Shown piece by piece: positions 1-10,031 of a stretch of 64,000 nucleotides of DNA. The number at the start of each line of letters is the position of its first letter. The first letter of the stretch is position 1. A program made the translations under genes and the position numbers. Source of the DNA: Microcoleus sp. FACHB-672 (GTDB lineage: Bacteria > Cyanobacteriota > Cyanobacteriia > Cyanobacteriales > Oscillatoriaceae); the NCBI RefSeq assembly GCF_014695725.1, contig NZ_JACJOU010000015.1, positions 186,001 through 250,000 on the forward strand, in the 5' to 3' direction. The notes under the pieces were generated by a model. The model was given only the letters and a program-made list of their open reading frames with translations. It searched no databases and was not told where the DNA came from.

Positions 1-16
1 TTCAGCTCGATCACAC

Positions 17-481
17 TCACGATGCGGAATTTCCTCTCGCTTGTAACTGAGCAGCAAGCAATTCCAGTGTTCGTTTTTGCTGTTTAAGCTGTTCTTCTAA
101 CTCTTGAATTTGTTCGCGACGCGCTTCAAGTTCTATGGTGCGACGGGCGAGATCCTGACTTTGTAAGGTGAGGGACTGCCGCCAGTGTTCAACTCGCTCA
201 GCTTCTTGCTGTAAGAATGCCGGCGAAAAACCTTTGCTTAAATATTGCTGGACTAAATCCAAAATCCAAGGAACGGCTTCTTGAATTTTCACAATTTGGC
301 GAGTGGGAGAAAGCTCGATCAAAACAAGAAAACCATCGGTTAAAGAGCTGGGTTCTGTTAAAAATACAATGTCTTCACCGGGAACAAGTGCCCAAGTGTC
401 TTCTGATTTTTGGCGAGCCAAAAGTCGGATGCCGGCTTTACCTAAGAACCCTTTTCTTTGAACCTGAGCTAAATACAGCAT
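17..481 (-). CDS. Short HmpF-like coiled-coil protein
   Basis: A 154-residue protein. Residues 1-85 form a compact domain beginning MLYLAQVQRKGFLGKAG. Residues 90-150 are a charged, Leu/Gln/Glu-rich coiled coil. The opening resembles, from memory, the N-terminal region of HmpF, a cyanobacterial pilus-motility and taxis protein of roughly 550-600 residues. This protein is complete, with a TGA at 17-19, so it would be a short paralogue with only a stub of the coiled coil. There is no signal peptide or membrane segment. It lies downstream of valS on the same strand, separated by a 160-bp spacer holding an inverted repeat. The HmpF link is family resemblance, not proof of function. Confidence 0.7.
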   Translation of the reverse strand: MLYLAQVQRKGFLGKAGIRLLARQKSEDTWALVPGEDIVFLTEPSSLTDGFLVLIELSPTRQIVKIQEAVPWILDLVQQYLSKGFSPAFLQQEAERVEHWRQSLTLQSQDLARRTIELEARREQIQELEEQLKQQKRTLELLAAQLQARGNSAS

Positions 482-557
482 TACCTAATTCTCTCGCTCG
501 GTTATATTTTTAACTTTTTGCTTAGCGCTCATTTATATTTGAGGAAATTGGTAAGTT

Positions 558-600
558 TCAAGGTGCCAACCGGCACAGGATTTGCGCGGAGGCACCTTGA
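558..600. repeat. Inverted repeat between valS and the HmpF-like gene
   Basis: TCAAGGTGCC at 558-567 is the exact reverse complement of GGCACCTTGA at 591-600, with a 23-nt loop. Neither strand has a T-run after it, so it is not a classical intrinsic terminator. It could be a processing or stability hairpin in a valS readthrough transcript. Confidence 0.6.
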
Positions 601-642
601 CAAAACACTTAGGCTCTCAGGAGCTACTACTAGATACTATTG

Positions 643-3381
643 CTAGAGGTTATTGAGCCGGCTCTGCAAAATTTCCACCTGTTTCTCGGCTTCTGCTAGT
701 GCATCCCGCGCTCCCTGCACCACTTCTGGTTTAGCATTATCAACGAAGGCGGCATTACTCAAACGACCGGCTAAAGATTTGGCTTCAGCCTCTATCTTTG
801 CCAAGTTTTTCTCTAACTTAGATCGCAGTGCCGCGACATCAACAACGCCGGCTAAAGGAATGACAATTTGAACTGTTCCCACCACACCCGCAATTGATCC
901 GCCTTCCCCTTCTTGAGCTTGGAGAGAATCAGAATCAATTGTTTCAGCGATGGTTAAGCCTTCAACCTTCGCTAAATCTTGAATGTAAGATTGCCCTAAT
1001 ATGAGGATATGCCGTTCGCGCTCACTTTCACTTTGTAAAATCGCTGACACTTTCACTGCCGGCTTGATATCCGCTTCAGCGCGAAGATTGCGAACTGTGC
1101 GGATTGTCTCCATGAGCAGATAAAAATCTGACTCTAACTCTAGATTGAGTAAAGTTGCATCAACCTCTGGATAGATTTGTAAGGCTAGCGTTTGATTTTC
1201 ACCGGCTTGCGTTAAGGTGTGCCAAACTTCCTCGGTAATATGAGGCATAAAGGGATGCAGCAGTTTTAAAATTCCTTCCAAAACAACCGCCAGGGTTTGC
1301 TGCGCCACTCGCCGCGAGGCTGTATTCTCGCCTTGCAAACGCGACTTGACTAGCTCAATATACCAATCGCAGAAATCGCCCCAGAAGAATTCATAGAGTG
1401 CTTTGGCAGCTTCTCCGATACCGTAATTTTCGATGGAATTGCCGGTTTGCCGCACCATTTGATGATAGCGAGACAGAATCCAGCGATCACACAATTCTAG
1501 GGCATCTGCTGCCGGCTGGCCTAATTGTTGAGGTGTTTGCCCATCTAAATTCATCATCACAAACCGGGCGGCATTCCACAACTTATTGGTGAAGTTGCGA
1601 GAGGCTTCTACGGTCGCCGATTCTTGCTTTTTGCGATTATATTCCAGCCGAATATCTTGGCCGGCACCGGCAACTTCTCGCACCAGAGCATAGCGCAAAG
1701 CATCTGTCCCATATTTATCCATTAGCAACAGCGGATCGATGCCATTGTTCGCAGATTTTGACATTTTCTTGCCGTTTTCATCGAGCACTAACCCGTGAAT
1801 ATAAACGTCCTTAAACGGCATTTGATCCGTGAAATGCCCTGCCATCATGGTCATCCGGGCAACCCAGAAGAAGATGATATCAAAGCCGGTGACGAGGGTG
1901 GCAGTGGGATAATAAGTGGTGAAATCTGTGGTTTGTTCTGGCCAGCCCAAGACGGAGAAGGGCCAAAGTCCAGAAGAAAACCAGGTATCGAGGACATCGG
2001 GATCTTGCTCTAACTTGACATTTTCCCCAAATTGTAAAACTGCTTTTTCTCGCGCTTCGGCTTCATTTCGTCCCACGACAAAGGGGGTGCTGTCGGTAAT
2101 TTCGCCGCCGGTTTCACTGACGACATACCAGGCGGGGATTTGATGCCCCCACCACAACTGCCGGGAAATGCACCAATCTTTTATCTTTACGAGCCAGTCG
2201 CGGTAAACTTTCGTCCAGCGCTGGGGTAGAAATTCCGGTGAGTTTTGGCTGTCTAGGGAGTCTAGCGCCTTGTCAGCGAGGGGGCGAATTTTGACGAACC
2301 ACTGGGTGGAGAGGAGGGGTTCCACCGGCACCTTTCCTCGATCGCTATAAGGGACGCTGTGGTTGTAATCCTCGATTTTTACGAGCACGCCGTCTTCTTC
2401 TAGCCGCTTGACAACATTTTTGCGGGCGGTAAAGCGGGGTTGTCCTTGGAATGGGCCGGCATTTTCGTTCAAGGAGCCATCTTTGTTCATAATATTGATG
2501 AACGGCAGTTGATGGCGCTGGCCCATTTCAAAGTCATTGGGGTCATGTGCCGGCGTGACTTTGACGCAGCCGGTGCCGAATTCGGGATCAACCAATTCAT
2601 CTGCAATAATCGGAATTTCTCGCCCCATAATTGGCAGCGTGAGGGTTTTGCCGATTAAATGTTTATAGCGATCATCGTTAGGATTAACGGCAACGGCGGT
2701 ATCTCCCAGCATCGTTTCTGGACGCGTTGTTGCCACTTCCAGATAGCCAGAATTGTCGCTGAGGGGATAGCGGAAATGCCACAGATTGCCTTTAACTTCC
2801 TTATTTTCGACTTCTAAGTCAGAGACGGCAGACTGGGACTCTGGGCACCAATTCACGAGATAATTGCCACGATAGATTAGCCCTTGTTCGTAGAGGTGGA
2901 CGAACGCTTGTGAAACAGCTTGGGATAAGCCCTCATCCATCGTGAAGCGTTCCCGCGACCAATCGACTGACACACCGAGCCGGCGAAGTTGGCCAACAAT
3001 TGTCCCCTTGGATTTTGCTTTCCACGCCCAAGCCCGTTCTAAGAATTGTTCGCGCCCCAAATCGTAGCGGGTTTTACCTTCTTCCTTGAGCTGTTTTTCC
3101 AGAATCGTTTGTACAGCAATACTGGCGTGATCGGTTCCGGGAACCCATAGGGTGTTGCGTCCTTTCATGCGATGGTAGCGCACGAGGATATCCATAATGG
3201 TATCGCCGAGGGTGTGGCCTATGTGCAAGCTGCCGGTGACATTCGGCGGCGGGATAACCATGCAGTAGGGTTCGCCCGGATGATTAGGATCAGCTTTGAA
3301 TACTTGATTTTCTTCCCAGAATTTTTGCCACTTGGCTTCTGTGGTTGCTGGATCGTATTGGGGGGGGAGGGTTGGAGTCAT
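643..3381 (-). CDS. valS: Valyl-tRNA synthetase
   Basis: A cytosolic class I aminoacyl-tRNA synthetase that charges tRNA-Val with valine. The 912-residue length is normal for bacterial ValRS. The ATP-binding HIGH motif is visible in [16 protein letters not shown] (about residues 45-60), and KMSKS lies near residue 540. Between them is the editing (CP1) region with [16 protein letters not shown] and a [12 protein letters not shown] segment. The C-terminal tail (about residues 845-912) is the ValRS coiled-coil arm, rich in Lys, Glu and Ala. The ATG at 3379-3381 opens [22 protein letters not shown], a typical ValRS start. It is transcribed alone on the minus strand, and the upstream spacer is shared with a divergent TPR gene. 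Confidence 0.98.
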   Translation of the reverse strand: MTPTLPPQYDPATTEAKWQKFWEENQVFKADPNHPGEPYCMVIPPPNVTGSLHIGHTLGDTIMDILVRYHRMKGRNTLWVPGTDHASIAVQTILEKQLKEEGKTRYDLGREQFLERAWAWKAKSKGTIVGQLRRLGVSVDWSRERFTMDEGLSQAVSQAFVHLYEQGLIYRGNYLVNWCPESQSAVSDLEVENKEVKGNLWHFRYPLSDNSGYLEVATTRPETMLGDTAVAVNPNDDRYKHLIGKTLTLPIMGREIPIIADELVDPEFGTGCVKVTPAHDPNDFEMGQRHQLPFINIMNKDGSLNENAGPFQGQPRFTARKNVVKRLEEDGVLVKIEDYNHSVPYSDRGKVPVEPLLSTQWFVKIRPLADKALDSLDSQNSPEFLPQRWTKVYRDWLVKIKDWCISRQLWWGHQIPAWYVVSETGGEITDSTPFVVGRNEAEAREKAVLQFGENVKLEQDPDVLDTWFSSGLWPFSVLGWPEQTTDFTTYYPTATLVTGFDIIFFWVARMTMMAGHFTDQMPFKDVYIHGLVLDENGKKMSKSANNGIDPLLLMDKYGTDALRYALVREVAGAGQDIRLEYNRKKQESATVEASRNFTNKLWNAARFVMMNLDGQTPQQLGQPAADALELCDRWILSRYHQMVRQTGNSIENYGIGEAAKALYEFFWGDFCDWYIELVKSRLQGENTASRRVAQQTLAVVLEGILKLLHPFMPHITEEVWHTLTQAGENQTLALQIYPEVDATLLNLELESDFYLLMETIRTVRNLRAEADIKPAVKVSAILQSESERERHILILGQSYIQDLAKVEGLTIAETIDSDSLQAQEGEGGSIAGVVGTVQIVIPLAGVVDVAALRSKLEKNLAKIEAEAKSLAGRLSNAAFVDNAKPEVVQGARDALAEAEKQVEILQSRLNNL

Positions 3382-3760
3382 CAGTGGAGAAAGGGCAGGG
3401 TTTCTTTATAAGATTGTGCCATAGGGCTGAGGATAGGGCGTCTCTCGCGTGCCGATGGGGAGTGAGAGCAACTGGCGTATGAAGCGTGGGATGGTAAAGT
3501 TGGAATTTCTTGTGCCGGCTAGGTAATTTCCAAGCCATCTTTTAGTAAATCCGAACACTCGCTTAATGTCAGTCATCAGTTTCTTTTCGGGAAAACCTCG
3601 CTCTCAATCTTTTTCATTCAACGCTTTGTTTTTCAAGGTTTTAAAATTTTCTTGAGGAAGGCTTCATTCCGAACTATAAAAAATTTTGCTAAAATTGTTT
3701 ATAGAGTTTAACATAAAAAATTTATCTCATTACCGATAAAACTTCTTACAGGAGATCCGT
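3382..3760. other. Divergent spacer valS / TPR gene
   Basis: A 379-bp spacer that must hold the promoters of valS (leftward) and the TPR gene (rightward). The right half is very AT-rich. AGGAGA just before the TPR ATG (3761) is a good ribosome-binding site. No other gene or clear repeat is seen. Confidence 0.5.
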
Positions 3761-4765
3761 ATGCCAGCAAAACAATTGTATGAACAAGGCTTGCACAAAG
3801 CCCGTCAGGGCAACTACTGGGGAGCCATTGACGACTTTAACCAGACGCTGGATCTGCAGCCGGGAGCAGTTAGAGCGTACCATCAGCGCGGTCTTGCTTA
3901 TTATTATTTACAAGACTATGAAAAGGCGATTGAAGATTTTAATAAAGCCTTGTATCTCAATGCAAAACTGTCTAAAACTTATTTTTATCGGGGAAATGCT
4001 TGGCGGAAATTGGGAGAGCATCAACAAGCTATTGAAGATTTTAATCGCGCCATTGCTAACAATTATAATTTGGAGGCCGGTTATAACAACCGAGGGCTAG
4101 CTTTTGCTCATTTAGGGGAATACGAATCGGCTATTCAAGATTACGAGCGATCAATAGCCATCAATCCCAATAACTACAAGTTTTATTACAATCGTGGGCG
4201 AGCTTACTATCTTTTGGGAGATAAAAAAGCTGCAATTTTAGATTTCGAGCGAACTTTGCACTTAAATGCAAAATATACCAAAGCTTATATTAATCGCGGT
4301 CTTTCTTATTATCATTTAAAAGATTATCAAAAAGCGATTGACGATTACAATCAAGCGTTGATGATTGATCCAAAAAACGTTTATGCTTACTACAATCGAG
4401 GGTGTGTTCGAGCTAAATTAGGAGATTACGGTGGAGCAATTGAAGATTACAATCAGGCGGTGGTGATTGATCCAACCTATGCGAAAGCTTATATGAATCG
4501 AGGGTTAGCCCGTTATAAATTGGGAGATGAACCGGGGGCGAATAAAGATTTTTATCACGTCATGTGTATTAATGCTGAAGCTTATACCTATTACCAAGCT
4601 CAGCGAGGCACTTCTGATGCTAAGACTTATTCTAAAGCAGCCCCGCGAGTCGAGCAAAATCACGGGGGGGAATATTTTAATACCACATTAAATTCTACTT
4701 GGGAAAAAGAAGATTTAAGCAATCTAGAAGACTTGCTTTCTGAAGGAGAATTTATTAATTCGTAA
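3761..4765 (+). CDS. Tetratricopeptide repeat protein
   Basis: A 334-residue protein made almost entirely of about eight TPR units from residue 4 to about 280. Each has the 34-residue rhythm with W/Y/G/A/P signature positions, for example AYYNRGCVRAKLGDYGGAIE followed by DYNQAVVIDP. TPR superhelices bind other proteins; the partner cannot be read from the sequence. The last 55 residues are acidic and non-repetitive. There is no signal peptide, so it is probably cytoplasmic. AGGAGATCCGT precedes the ATG. It is a stand-alone gene: the next gene is convergent. Confidence 0.93.
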   Translation: MPAKQLYEQGLHKARQGNYWGAIDDFNQTLDLQPGAVRAYHQRGLAYYYLQDYEKAIEDFNKALYLNAKLSKTYFYRGNAWRKLGEHQQAIEDFNRAIANNYNLEAGYNNRGLAFAHLGEYESAIQDYERSIAINPNNYKFYYNRGRAYYLLGDKKAAILDFERTLHLNAKYTKAYINRGLSYYHLKDYQKAIDDYNQALMIDPKNVYAYYNRGCVRAKLGDYGGAIEDYNQAVVIDPTYAKAYMNRGLARYKLGDEPGANKDFYHVMCINAEAYTYYQAQRGTSDAKTYSKAAPRVEQNHGGEYFNTTLNSTWEKEDLSNLEDLLSEGEFINS

Positions 4766-4889
4766 AATTTGCCCAGTGGAATTATAAGCTTGGAATTTCT
4801 TCAATTTTAACCGGCACTGCTTTCAGACTTATATTTTATCAGATAACCCGAAGCCATTATAAAAGCTTCGCCTCATTCCTTTATTTTCC

Positions 4890-6698
4890 CTATTGTTGAT
4901 TTATAGCCGGCACTCCAAGTTTAAATTCATCAAATTTCACTACGTTTGATTGCGGCAAGCGCGTATCAAAGTAATAACTGCTCACTACGCTGGCACCCGT
5001 ATCTAAAATGCTAAAAACCGTCAGATCGTTACTGGCAATATAAGGCACCGGCTGCCCATTTTCATCTAAAATAGGCGCAATTGTTGGCATCACCGGCTCT
5101 AACCCATTGGGATTGCCGGTTGCTGCATAGTCTTCCTGATAGCCGACGGGTACTTTTCGCGGGTTTTCTTCAACAGCCGCGCCGTAAGAATTCCCGACAT
5201 TTGAAGTTTCTAAAAAGTGGATTCCCTGAGAATCAACAAAGCGATTCCATAAATGGGAATGTCCATAGAATACTAATTGCACACCGGCAGCCTCTAGTAA
5301 AGGTACAATATCCCGAATAATATAATCAGCATCTTTCGGGTATTCATAGCGAATTGCCTGAATATTGCCCTCCGAATTATGCTCAATCATCTGCACTGGA
5401 TCTGTATATGCCGGCACGATATTTCCCCCAAGCGTATGCGGTGGATGGTGAAACATCACAACTTTATATTTTGCCTGTTTAAACTCCGGACTATTTAGCT
5501 CTTTTTCCAGCCAATTATATTGAACACTTCCCTTAATAATTGGCTCAAAAATATGCTGCCCGTATCCCCAAGCAGCGGGATTATTGAAATCTTGCTCTCG
5601 TTCACGATATCTTCCCTTTGCATCAGCATTCAGACTTTCAACTCGCCAGACATTTGTAATGAAAGGAACTACTAACCGCACGTCCCCAAACGTGACAGCG
5701 TAATATTTTTTTCCACCTTCAGCACTTTCAGGTAATGTAAAAATCTCTTCGTAAGTATCCGTATTAAAAGAATTATTTTTCAGCAATGTTTCATCTGCAT
5801 TTTGGCCGAGTTGTTGAGCGGCTGTACGGGGATAAGCATCATACAACTGCTCATTGAGACTGCTTTCCATCGAAAAGCGTCCCATAACTTCATGATTTCC
5901 AATCGTCGTAAATAGTGGGGCGTGTTGAATTAATTCGCCGCCTTTATAAAAAGTTTTAACGTTATTTTTTTCTAATTCGTAGCGAGCGCGACCTTGAAGA
6001 CAGGGAAAAAACGCGCCACCTCGATCATCATCAAACCACTCGGAAGCCCGATCAGGAATATTTACTAAATCTCCTGCGTGAAAAACGGCGTCTACCTTAC
6101 CAACGGTTTCGATAACTTTCTCAAGATTAGCCGCCGTCATTGGCATCAATTGATGATCGGAAGTCAACAAGATTTTTAAAGCTTGCTTCCCAGAAGGTGC
6201 CGGTGCGAGGGTAAACACACCACTCTCAATTTTTTCACCATCTTCTCGCACACTTGCGACAGAATAAGGCAGCTTTTCACCTGGAATTAAATTCTCAATT
6301 TTTGCCTCATGACGCCAGATATTTCGCCTTGTTGGCTGCGTAAAAATCGGATTATCTTTAGTTTGACCTTTAACTTGTGATCGGCTATCTTCACGAGTGC
6401 GGCTTAACTGGGTGGTTGTCGCGATCACTTCATGATCCAAATCTTTGCCGTAAATAACCGTATGACGGGAACCGGCAAACTCAGTAAACCAAACGACTCT
6501 TACCGAATTTTCAGCCGGCATTTGTAAAAAAGGATCGGTTAACAGTTGAGAATGAGTTGTCATAGAAAGCGATGCCTGATATGTACTAAAAACCCAAACA
6601 AGTGCTGTGAGGATAACGCAGCCGGCAACTGTGGCTGTCATGTGCCGATAGAAGCGCTTGAACCTAGGCAATTTTCCATAAACAGGATTCCCTCGCAT
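4890..6698 (-). CDS. Membrane-anchored calcineurin-like metallophosphoesterase
   Basis: A 602-residue purple-acid-phosphatase-like protein. A basic N-terminus is followed by a hydrophobic segment (about residues 18-42), so the enzyme is probably anchored facing the periplasm. Residues 60-160 look like the Fn3-like N-terminal domain of purple acid phosphatases. The dinuclear-metal motifs follow in order: SDHQ, FHAGDLVN, TIGNHEVMG, MFHHPPHT and FYGHSHLWNR. Substrates are probably phosphate esters, and a role in phosphate scavenging is an inference. GGGAG lies upstream of the ATG. It is convergent with the TPR gene. Confidence 0.88.
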   Translation of the reverse strand: MRGNPVYGKLPRFKRFYRHMTATVAGCVILTALVWVFSTYQASLSMTTHSQLLTDPFLQMPAENSVRVVWFTEFAGSRHTVIYGKDLDHEVIATTTQLSRTREDSRSQVKGQTKDNPIFTQPTRRNIWRHEAKIENLIPGEKLPYSVASVREDGEKIESGVFTLAPAPSGKQALKILLTSDHQLMPMTAANLEKVIETVGKVDAVFHAGDLVNIPDRASEWFDDDRGGAFFPCLQGRARYELEKNNVKTFYKGGELIQHAPLFTTIGNHEVMGRFSMESSLNEQLYDAYPRTAAQQLGQNADETLLKNNSFNTDTYEEIFTLPESAEGGKKYYAVTFGDVRLVVPFITNVWRVESLNADAKGRYREREQDFNNPAAWGYGQHIFEPIIKGSVQYNWLEKELNSPEFKQAKYKVVMFHHPPHTLGGNIVPAYTDPVQMIEHNSEGNIQAIRYEYPKDADYIIRDIVPLLEAAGVQLVFYGHSHLWNRFVDSQGIHFLETSNVGNSYGAAVEENPRKVPVGYQEDYAATGNPNGLEPVMPTIAPILDENGQPVPYIASNDLTVFSILDTGASVVSSYYFDTRLPQSNVVKFDEFKLGVPAINQQ

Positions 6699-6787
6699 CC
6701 CGCTAACTCCCAGCTTATAGAGACCATCTGTCTAGTTTATTTTAAAATAACGCCTGTCGTATATTAGTTTTATTTACCATAAAAATT

Positions 6788-6813
6788 ATCCCCCGATAGT
6801 TATATCGGAGGAT
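6788..6813 (-). terminator. Intrinsic terminator-like hairpin
   Basis: An 11-bp stem with one mismatch (ATCCCCCGATA, loop GTTA, TATCGGAGGAT). Read leftward it is followed by AATTTTT. It suits termination of the small minus-strand gene at 6914-7048. Confidence 0.6.
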
Positions 6814-6913
6814 GATTCTTTTATATATTTTAGAGTTAAAGGGCGATTAATCTTTCTGTTCCAATGCAAAGAGGCGAATCTTTGTGTTTGTTGCATATTC
6901 TAGATATTCAGTC

Positions 6914-7048
6914 CTAGGATTCGCAGCGTCTGACAGAACCATCCGTATATAACTCCATTGGCACTAATTCTTCTCTTCCGTTGACTTTGACTTTAGAGTA
7001 GACAATTTTCAAGAAAGAGGTTTTTTCTGGGGTGTGGGTGTAAAACAT
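6914..7048 (-). CDS. Small hypothetical protein (44 residues)
   Basis: A possible small gene. The frame is open further upstream, but the ATG at 7046-7048 (MFYTHTPEKTSFLK) has a good ribosome-binding site, TGAGGAAA, six bases upstream, so I start it there. The product is basic and soluble-looking and ends SVRRCES. A terminator-like hairpin follows downstream. I do not recognise the family. The ribosome-binding site and the terminator are the main support. Confidence 0.5.
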   Translation of the reverse strand: MFYTHTPEKTSFLKIVYSKVKVNGREELVPMELYTDGSVRRCES

Positions 7049-7197
7049 GGTGGGTTTCCTCAATTTTGTCTTGTACCTTCTCGTAACTATCAGTATCACC
7101 GATTGACTTATTAGATTAAGTGATTTAAGGCTTTAAAAAATGTGATACTTTTTTTAACTAAAAGTGATTTCAAGATAAAGACTATGTGACAGCAAGC

Positions 7198-7228
7198 GGC
7201 CATCGGGGTGATGCCGATCACGATGGCC
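7198..7228. repeat. Inverted repeat upstream of ycf3
   Basis: GGCCATCG (7198-7205) is perfectly repeated in inverse as CGATGGCC (7221-7228). An alternative inner pairing, ATCGG with CCGAT, is possible. It sits about 140 bp before ycf3 and could be part of its leader or an operator. Confidence 0.45.
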
Positions 7229-7366
7229 ATCTGGGAGAGGCTGCCGGCAACCGTCTGGGAATGTAACAAAAACGCTCCAGAACCGCAGATCGGCGCTAAG
7301 CTACATTAAAAGGCGTGATTGCCGGCACAACCTAACAGGCAAATGTGAGCCAGTAGCCCCAAACCT

Positions 7367-7888
7367 ATGCCCAGAACTCAACGGAACGACAACTTCATCG
7401 ACAAAAGCTTCACGGTGATGGCAGATATCATCCTGAAGATCCTGCCTACCAACCAAAAAGCGAAAGAAGCTTTCGCCTACTACCGTGATGGGATGTCTGC
7501 CCAGGCGGATGGGGAATATGCAGAAGCTTTAGAAAACTACTTGGAAGCGCTGAAGCTAGAAGAAGATCCCAATGATCGCAGCTATATCCTCTACAACATC
7601 GGGCTGATCCATACCAGCAACGGTGAACAGGATAAAGCAATGGAATACTATCTTGAAGCCCTTGAACTCAACCCCCGCTTGCCCCAAGCGCTGAACAATA
7701 TTGCTGTGATTTATCACTATCGCGGCGATAGAGCGAAGGAAGGAGGCCAAGATGAGGAAGCAGAGGAAATGTACCAGAAAGCTGCTGAGTATTGGAAGCG
7801 GGCAATTCGCATTGCACCCAATAACTACATCGAAGCTCAAAACTGGCTGAAGACGACTGGGCGATCGACGATGGACGTGTATTTCTAG
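7367..7888 (+). CDS. ycf3: Photosystem I assembly protein Ycf3
   Basis: A 173-residue TPR protein that matches Ycf3 along its whole length, from [20 protein letters not shown] to the characteristic ending [10 protein letters not shown]. Ycf3 is a thylakoid-associated chaperone that helps assemble PsaA/PsaB into photosystem I. Three TPRs are visible: [40 protein letters not shown] and [20 protein letters not shown]. The usual length is about 173. It starts at ATG 7367 without an obvious Shine-Dalgarno. gatC follows on the same strand after 89 bp. Its clients psaA and psaB lie about 24 kb away in the same window. Confidence 0.97.
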   Translation: MPRTQRNDNFIDKSFTVMADIILKILPTNQKAKEAFAYYRDGMSAQADGEYAEALENYLEALKLEEDPNDRSYILYNIGLIHTSNGEQDKAMEYYLEALELNPRLPQALNNIAVIYHYRGDRAKEGGQDEEAEEMYQKAAEYWKRAIRIAPNNYIEAQNWLKTTGRSTMDVYF

Positions 7889-7977
7889 GGAATTGGAAAT
7901 TGTTCCGATTATTACCCATGACCCATTCCTGTGCAATCTAGCTGATTAAAAGTCAAAATTCAACCTTTAAGATTCAC

Positions 7978-8268
7978 ATGATTGATCGCGATCAAGTCCG
8001 CAAAGTCGCTCATCTGGCGAGATTAGAACTCACAGCCGAGGAAGAGGAGCAATTTACAACTCAACTCGGTAGCATTCTGGATTATTTTGAGCAACTGAGC
8101 GAACTCAATACCGAGAATGTGCCTCCAACAACGCGAGTTATTGATGTTAGCAATATAACGCGACCGGATGATCTTCAGCCCTATCCTTATCGCGAAGAAA
8201 TCCTTAACTGTGCCCCCGATCAAGAGGGTGAATTTTTCAAAGTCCCGAAAATTCTTGGCGAAAGTTAA
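7978..8268 (+). CDS. gatC: Asp/Glu-tRNA amidotransferase subunit C
   Basis: A 96-residue GatC, the small subunit that holds GatA and GatB together in the enzyme converting Glu-tRNA(Gln) to Gln-tRNA(Gln). The family signature is clear: [20 protein letters not shown] near the N-terminus, [20 protein letters not shown] in the middle, and the conserved C-terminus [14 protein letters not shown]. The length is normal. It follows ycf3 on the same strand and is probably co-transcribed with it. gatA and gatB are not in the window. A long hairpin follows within 90 bp of the stop. Confidence 0.97.
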   Translation: MIDRDQVRKVAHLARLELTAEEEEQFTTQLGSILDYFEQLSELNTENVPPTTRVIDVSNITRPDDLQPYPYREEILNCAPDQEGEFFKVPKILGES

Positions 8269-8307
8269 CGATTGCCGGCAAAAATAACCGGCTAGGAATT
8301 ACCAAAG

Positions 8308-8353
8308 TGGGAGAGGAACAAAACTCGGAAATGTGAGGGTTGTTTCTCTCCCA
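8308..8353 (+). terminator. Hairpin downstream of gatC
   Basis: TGGGAGAGGAACAA (8308-8321) pairs with TTGTTTCTCTCCCA (8340-8353), giving 14 pairs including one G-T, with an 18-nt loop. There is no strong T-run, so it may be a weak terminator or 3'-end stabiliser. The rest of the 8269-8609 spacer has no gene. Confidence 0.5.
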
Positions 8354-8538
8354 TTCTGACTTTAGAAATATTTAGTTTTTGGGCGAAAAACCGCAAATAA
8401 ACACCAATAAGGTTAACGAGTAGATAGCGCTTAATGGTGGGCTTTTTAGGTTTTTGCCGGCAGTCTATCTTAAAGGGTGCATCTCAGATTGGCCAAAATA
8501 TTAAAGTAGGAGTATCTTAATTCCACAGATGACGAGAA

Positions 8539-8555
8539 GCGGGCAAGATGCCCGC
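8539..8555. terminator. GC-rich hairpin at the 3' end of hom
   Basis: GCGGGCA-AGA-TGCCCGC is a perfect 7-bp stem with a 3-nt loop. It sits 55 bp past the hom stop. Similar hairpins are familiar dispersed intergenic elements in cyanobacteria. The T-run that would prove termination is missing. Confidence 0.45.
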
Positions 8556-8609
8556 ACGACAAGTTTACAAAAATAGGATGCTCCCATCTTGAAAATCTAG
8601 TATTGCCGG

Positions 8610-9926
8610 TTAAAGCACACGCAGAATACTGGGAATGCTATCAACAGCATCTAGCGTGCGAATTTCTTCTAAAGCCTGTCGGAAATTCCCTTCACGAACA
8701 TCGTGCGTAACGACAACAATTTCTGCTAAATGATCGCGCATTCCTGTTTGTACGATAGATTCTAAGCTAACCCCGTGGTTGCCAAAACTGGTGCCTAATT
8801 TGCCAATCACACCGGGTTGATCTCGTGTGAGGAAACGGGCGTAAAACCGACTCACCACTTCTTCCATTGGAGCGATGGTGCAGTAATGCTGGTGAGAGCA
8901 ACTAATTAATGGATGAGGTAGGGTTTCAGTTTCGGTTTTTAGAACCGCCGCAATATTCATAATATCTGCGACAACCGCACTCGCAGTCGGGCCGGCACCG
9001 GCACCCCGTCCATAAAACATCACCTGTCCCAAGGGTTCTCCTTCTATTAAAATTGCATTGTAAACGCCGTTAATATTAGCGAGTGGATGCGTTTTGGGTA
9101 CTAAAGTTGGATGCACTCTCAGTTGCAAGTTGTCTTGAGTTGAAGGTTGCGAATTTGCAGAGGTTGTCACTTCACGCTTAGCAATTGCCAGCAATTTAAT
9201 TACAAAATCTAATCTTTCGGCATAGGCGATATCCGCTGCACTGATCTGCCGAATGCCTTCACGGTAAATTTGTTCGAGTTTGATGCGTCCGTTAAAAGCT
9301 AAACTTGCCAGAATTGCAATTTTATCGGCAGCGTCAAAACCATCAACATCTGCGGTGGGATCGGCTTCTGCATAACCGAGTTTTTGAGCATCGGCGAGCA
9401 CATCGGCAAAATCTGCTCCTTCTGTTGCCATCCGGGTGAGGATGTAGTTGGTGGTGCCGTTAACGATGCCGGTGACGCTTTGAATGCGGTTCGCACCTAA
9501 GGATTGTTTGAGAGGTTGAATGACGGGGATACCACCGCCAACAGCGGCTTCTAGAAGGACGTAGACGCCTTTTTCATTGGCTGCGGTGAAGATTTCGTCG
9601 CCGTAGCGAGCGATGACTGCTTTGTTAGCGGTGACGACGTGTTTGCCGCCGGCAATGGCTTTGAGAATTAGGGTACGTGCCGGTTCGAGTCCCCCAATCA
9701 CTTCTACTACGATGTCAACAGCCGGATCAGTGACGATTGATTCGAGGTCTGTTGTAAACACATTTTTGTCTATTTGTAAAGTGCGACCTTTATCAAGGGA
9801 ACGCACTCCAATTTTATAGATTTCCAATTCTTGCAACAGCGGGTGACGCCCCTCTGGGGAGAGTAAAATCTCCGCCGTGCCGGTGCCAACTGTGCCTAAT
9901 CCCAACAAACCTACTTTGAAAGCCAC
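8610..9926 (-). CDS. hom: Homoserine dehydrogenase
   Basis: A cytosolic NAD(P)-dependent enzyme converting aspartate semialdehyde to homoserine, a branch point for threonine and methionine. The 438 residues show the Rossmann motif GLLGLGTVGTGTAEIL at residues 6-21. They also show the catalytic-domain signatures TANKAVIARYGD, GIVNGTTNYILTRM and GYAEADPTADVDGFDAADK. The C-terminal 80 residues (FYARFLTRDQPGVIGKLGTS onward) form an ACT domain, so feedback control by threonine is expected. It starts at ATG 9926 and is monocistronic. Confidence 0.98.
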   Translation of the reverse strand: MAFKVGLLGLGTVGTGTAEILLSPEGRHPLLQELEIYKIGVRSLDKGRTLQIDKNVFTTDLESIVTDPAVDIVVEVIGGLEPARTLILKAIAGGKHVVTANKAVIARYGDEIFTAANEKGVYVLLEAAVGGGIPVIQPLKQSLGANRIQSVTGIVNGTTNYILTRMATEGADFADVLADAQKLGYAEADPTADVDGFDAADKIAILASLAFNGRIKLEQIYREGIRQISAADIAYAERLDFVIKLLAIAKREVTTSANSQPSTQDNLQLRVHPTLVPKTHPLANINGVYNAILIEGEPLGQVMFYGRGAGAGPTASAVVADIMNIAAVLKTETETLPHPLISCSHQHYCTIAPMEEVVSRFYARFLTRDQPGVIGKLGTSFGNHGVSLESIVQTGMRDHLAEIVVVTHDVREGNFRQALEEIRTLDAVDSIPSILRVL

Positions 9927-10031
9927 GATTTCAATCCGTATTGACTAAATTCTTGCCAAAACTATTGTGACAGTTACCCGCGCCTAAAGGTTAAGCTTAG
10001 AACAATTCGACCTATTGGGTGGAGGCGCTCA

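Noticed and set aside
3290-3538. 82-codon minus-strand frame overlapping the valS start
   Set aside because: It overlaps valS in another frame, has Pro/His-rich nonsense content and no ribosome-binding site.
7556-7936. 126-codon frame opposite ycf3
   Set aside because: Antisense shadow; ycf3 on the other strand is unmistakable.
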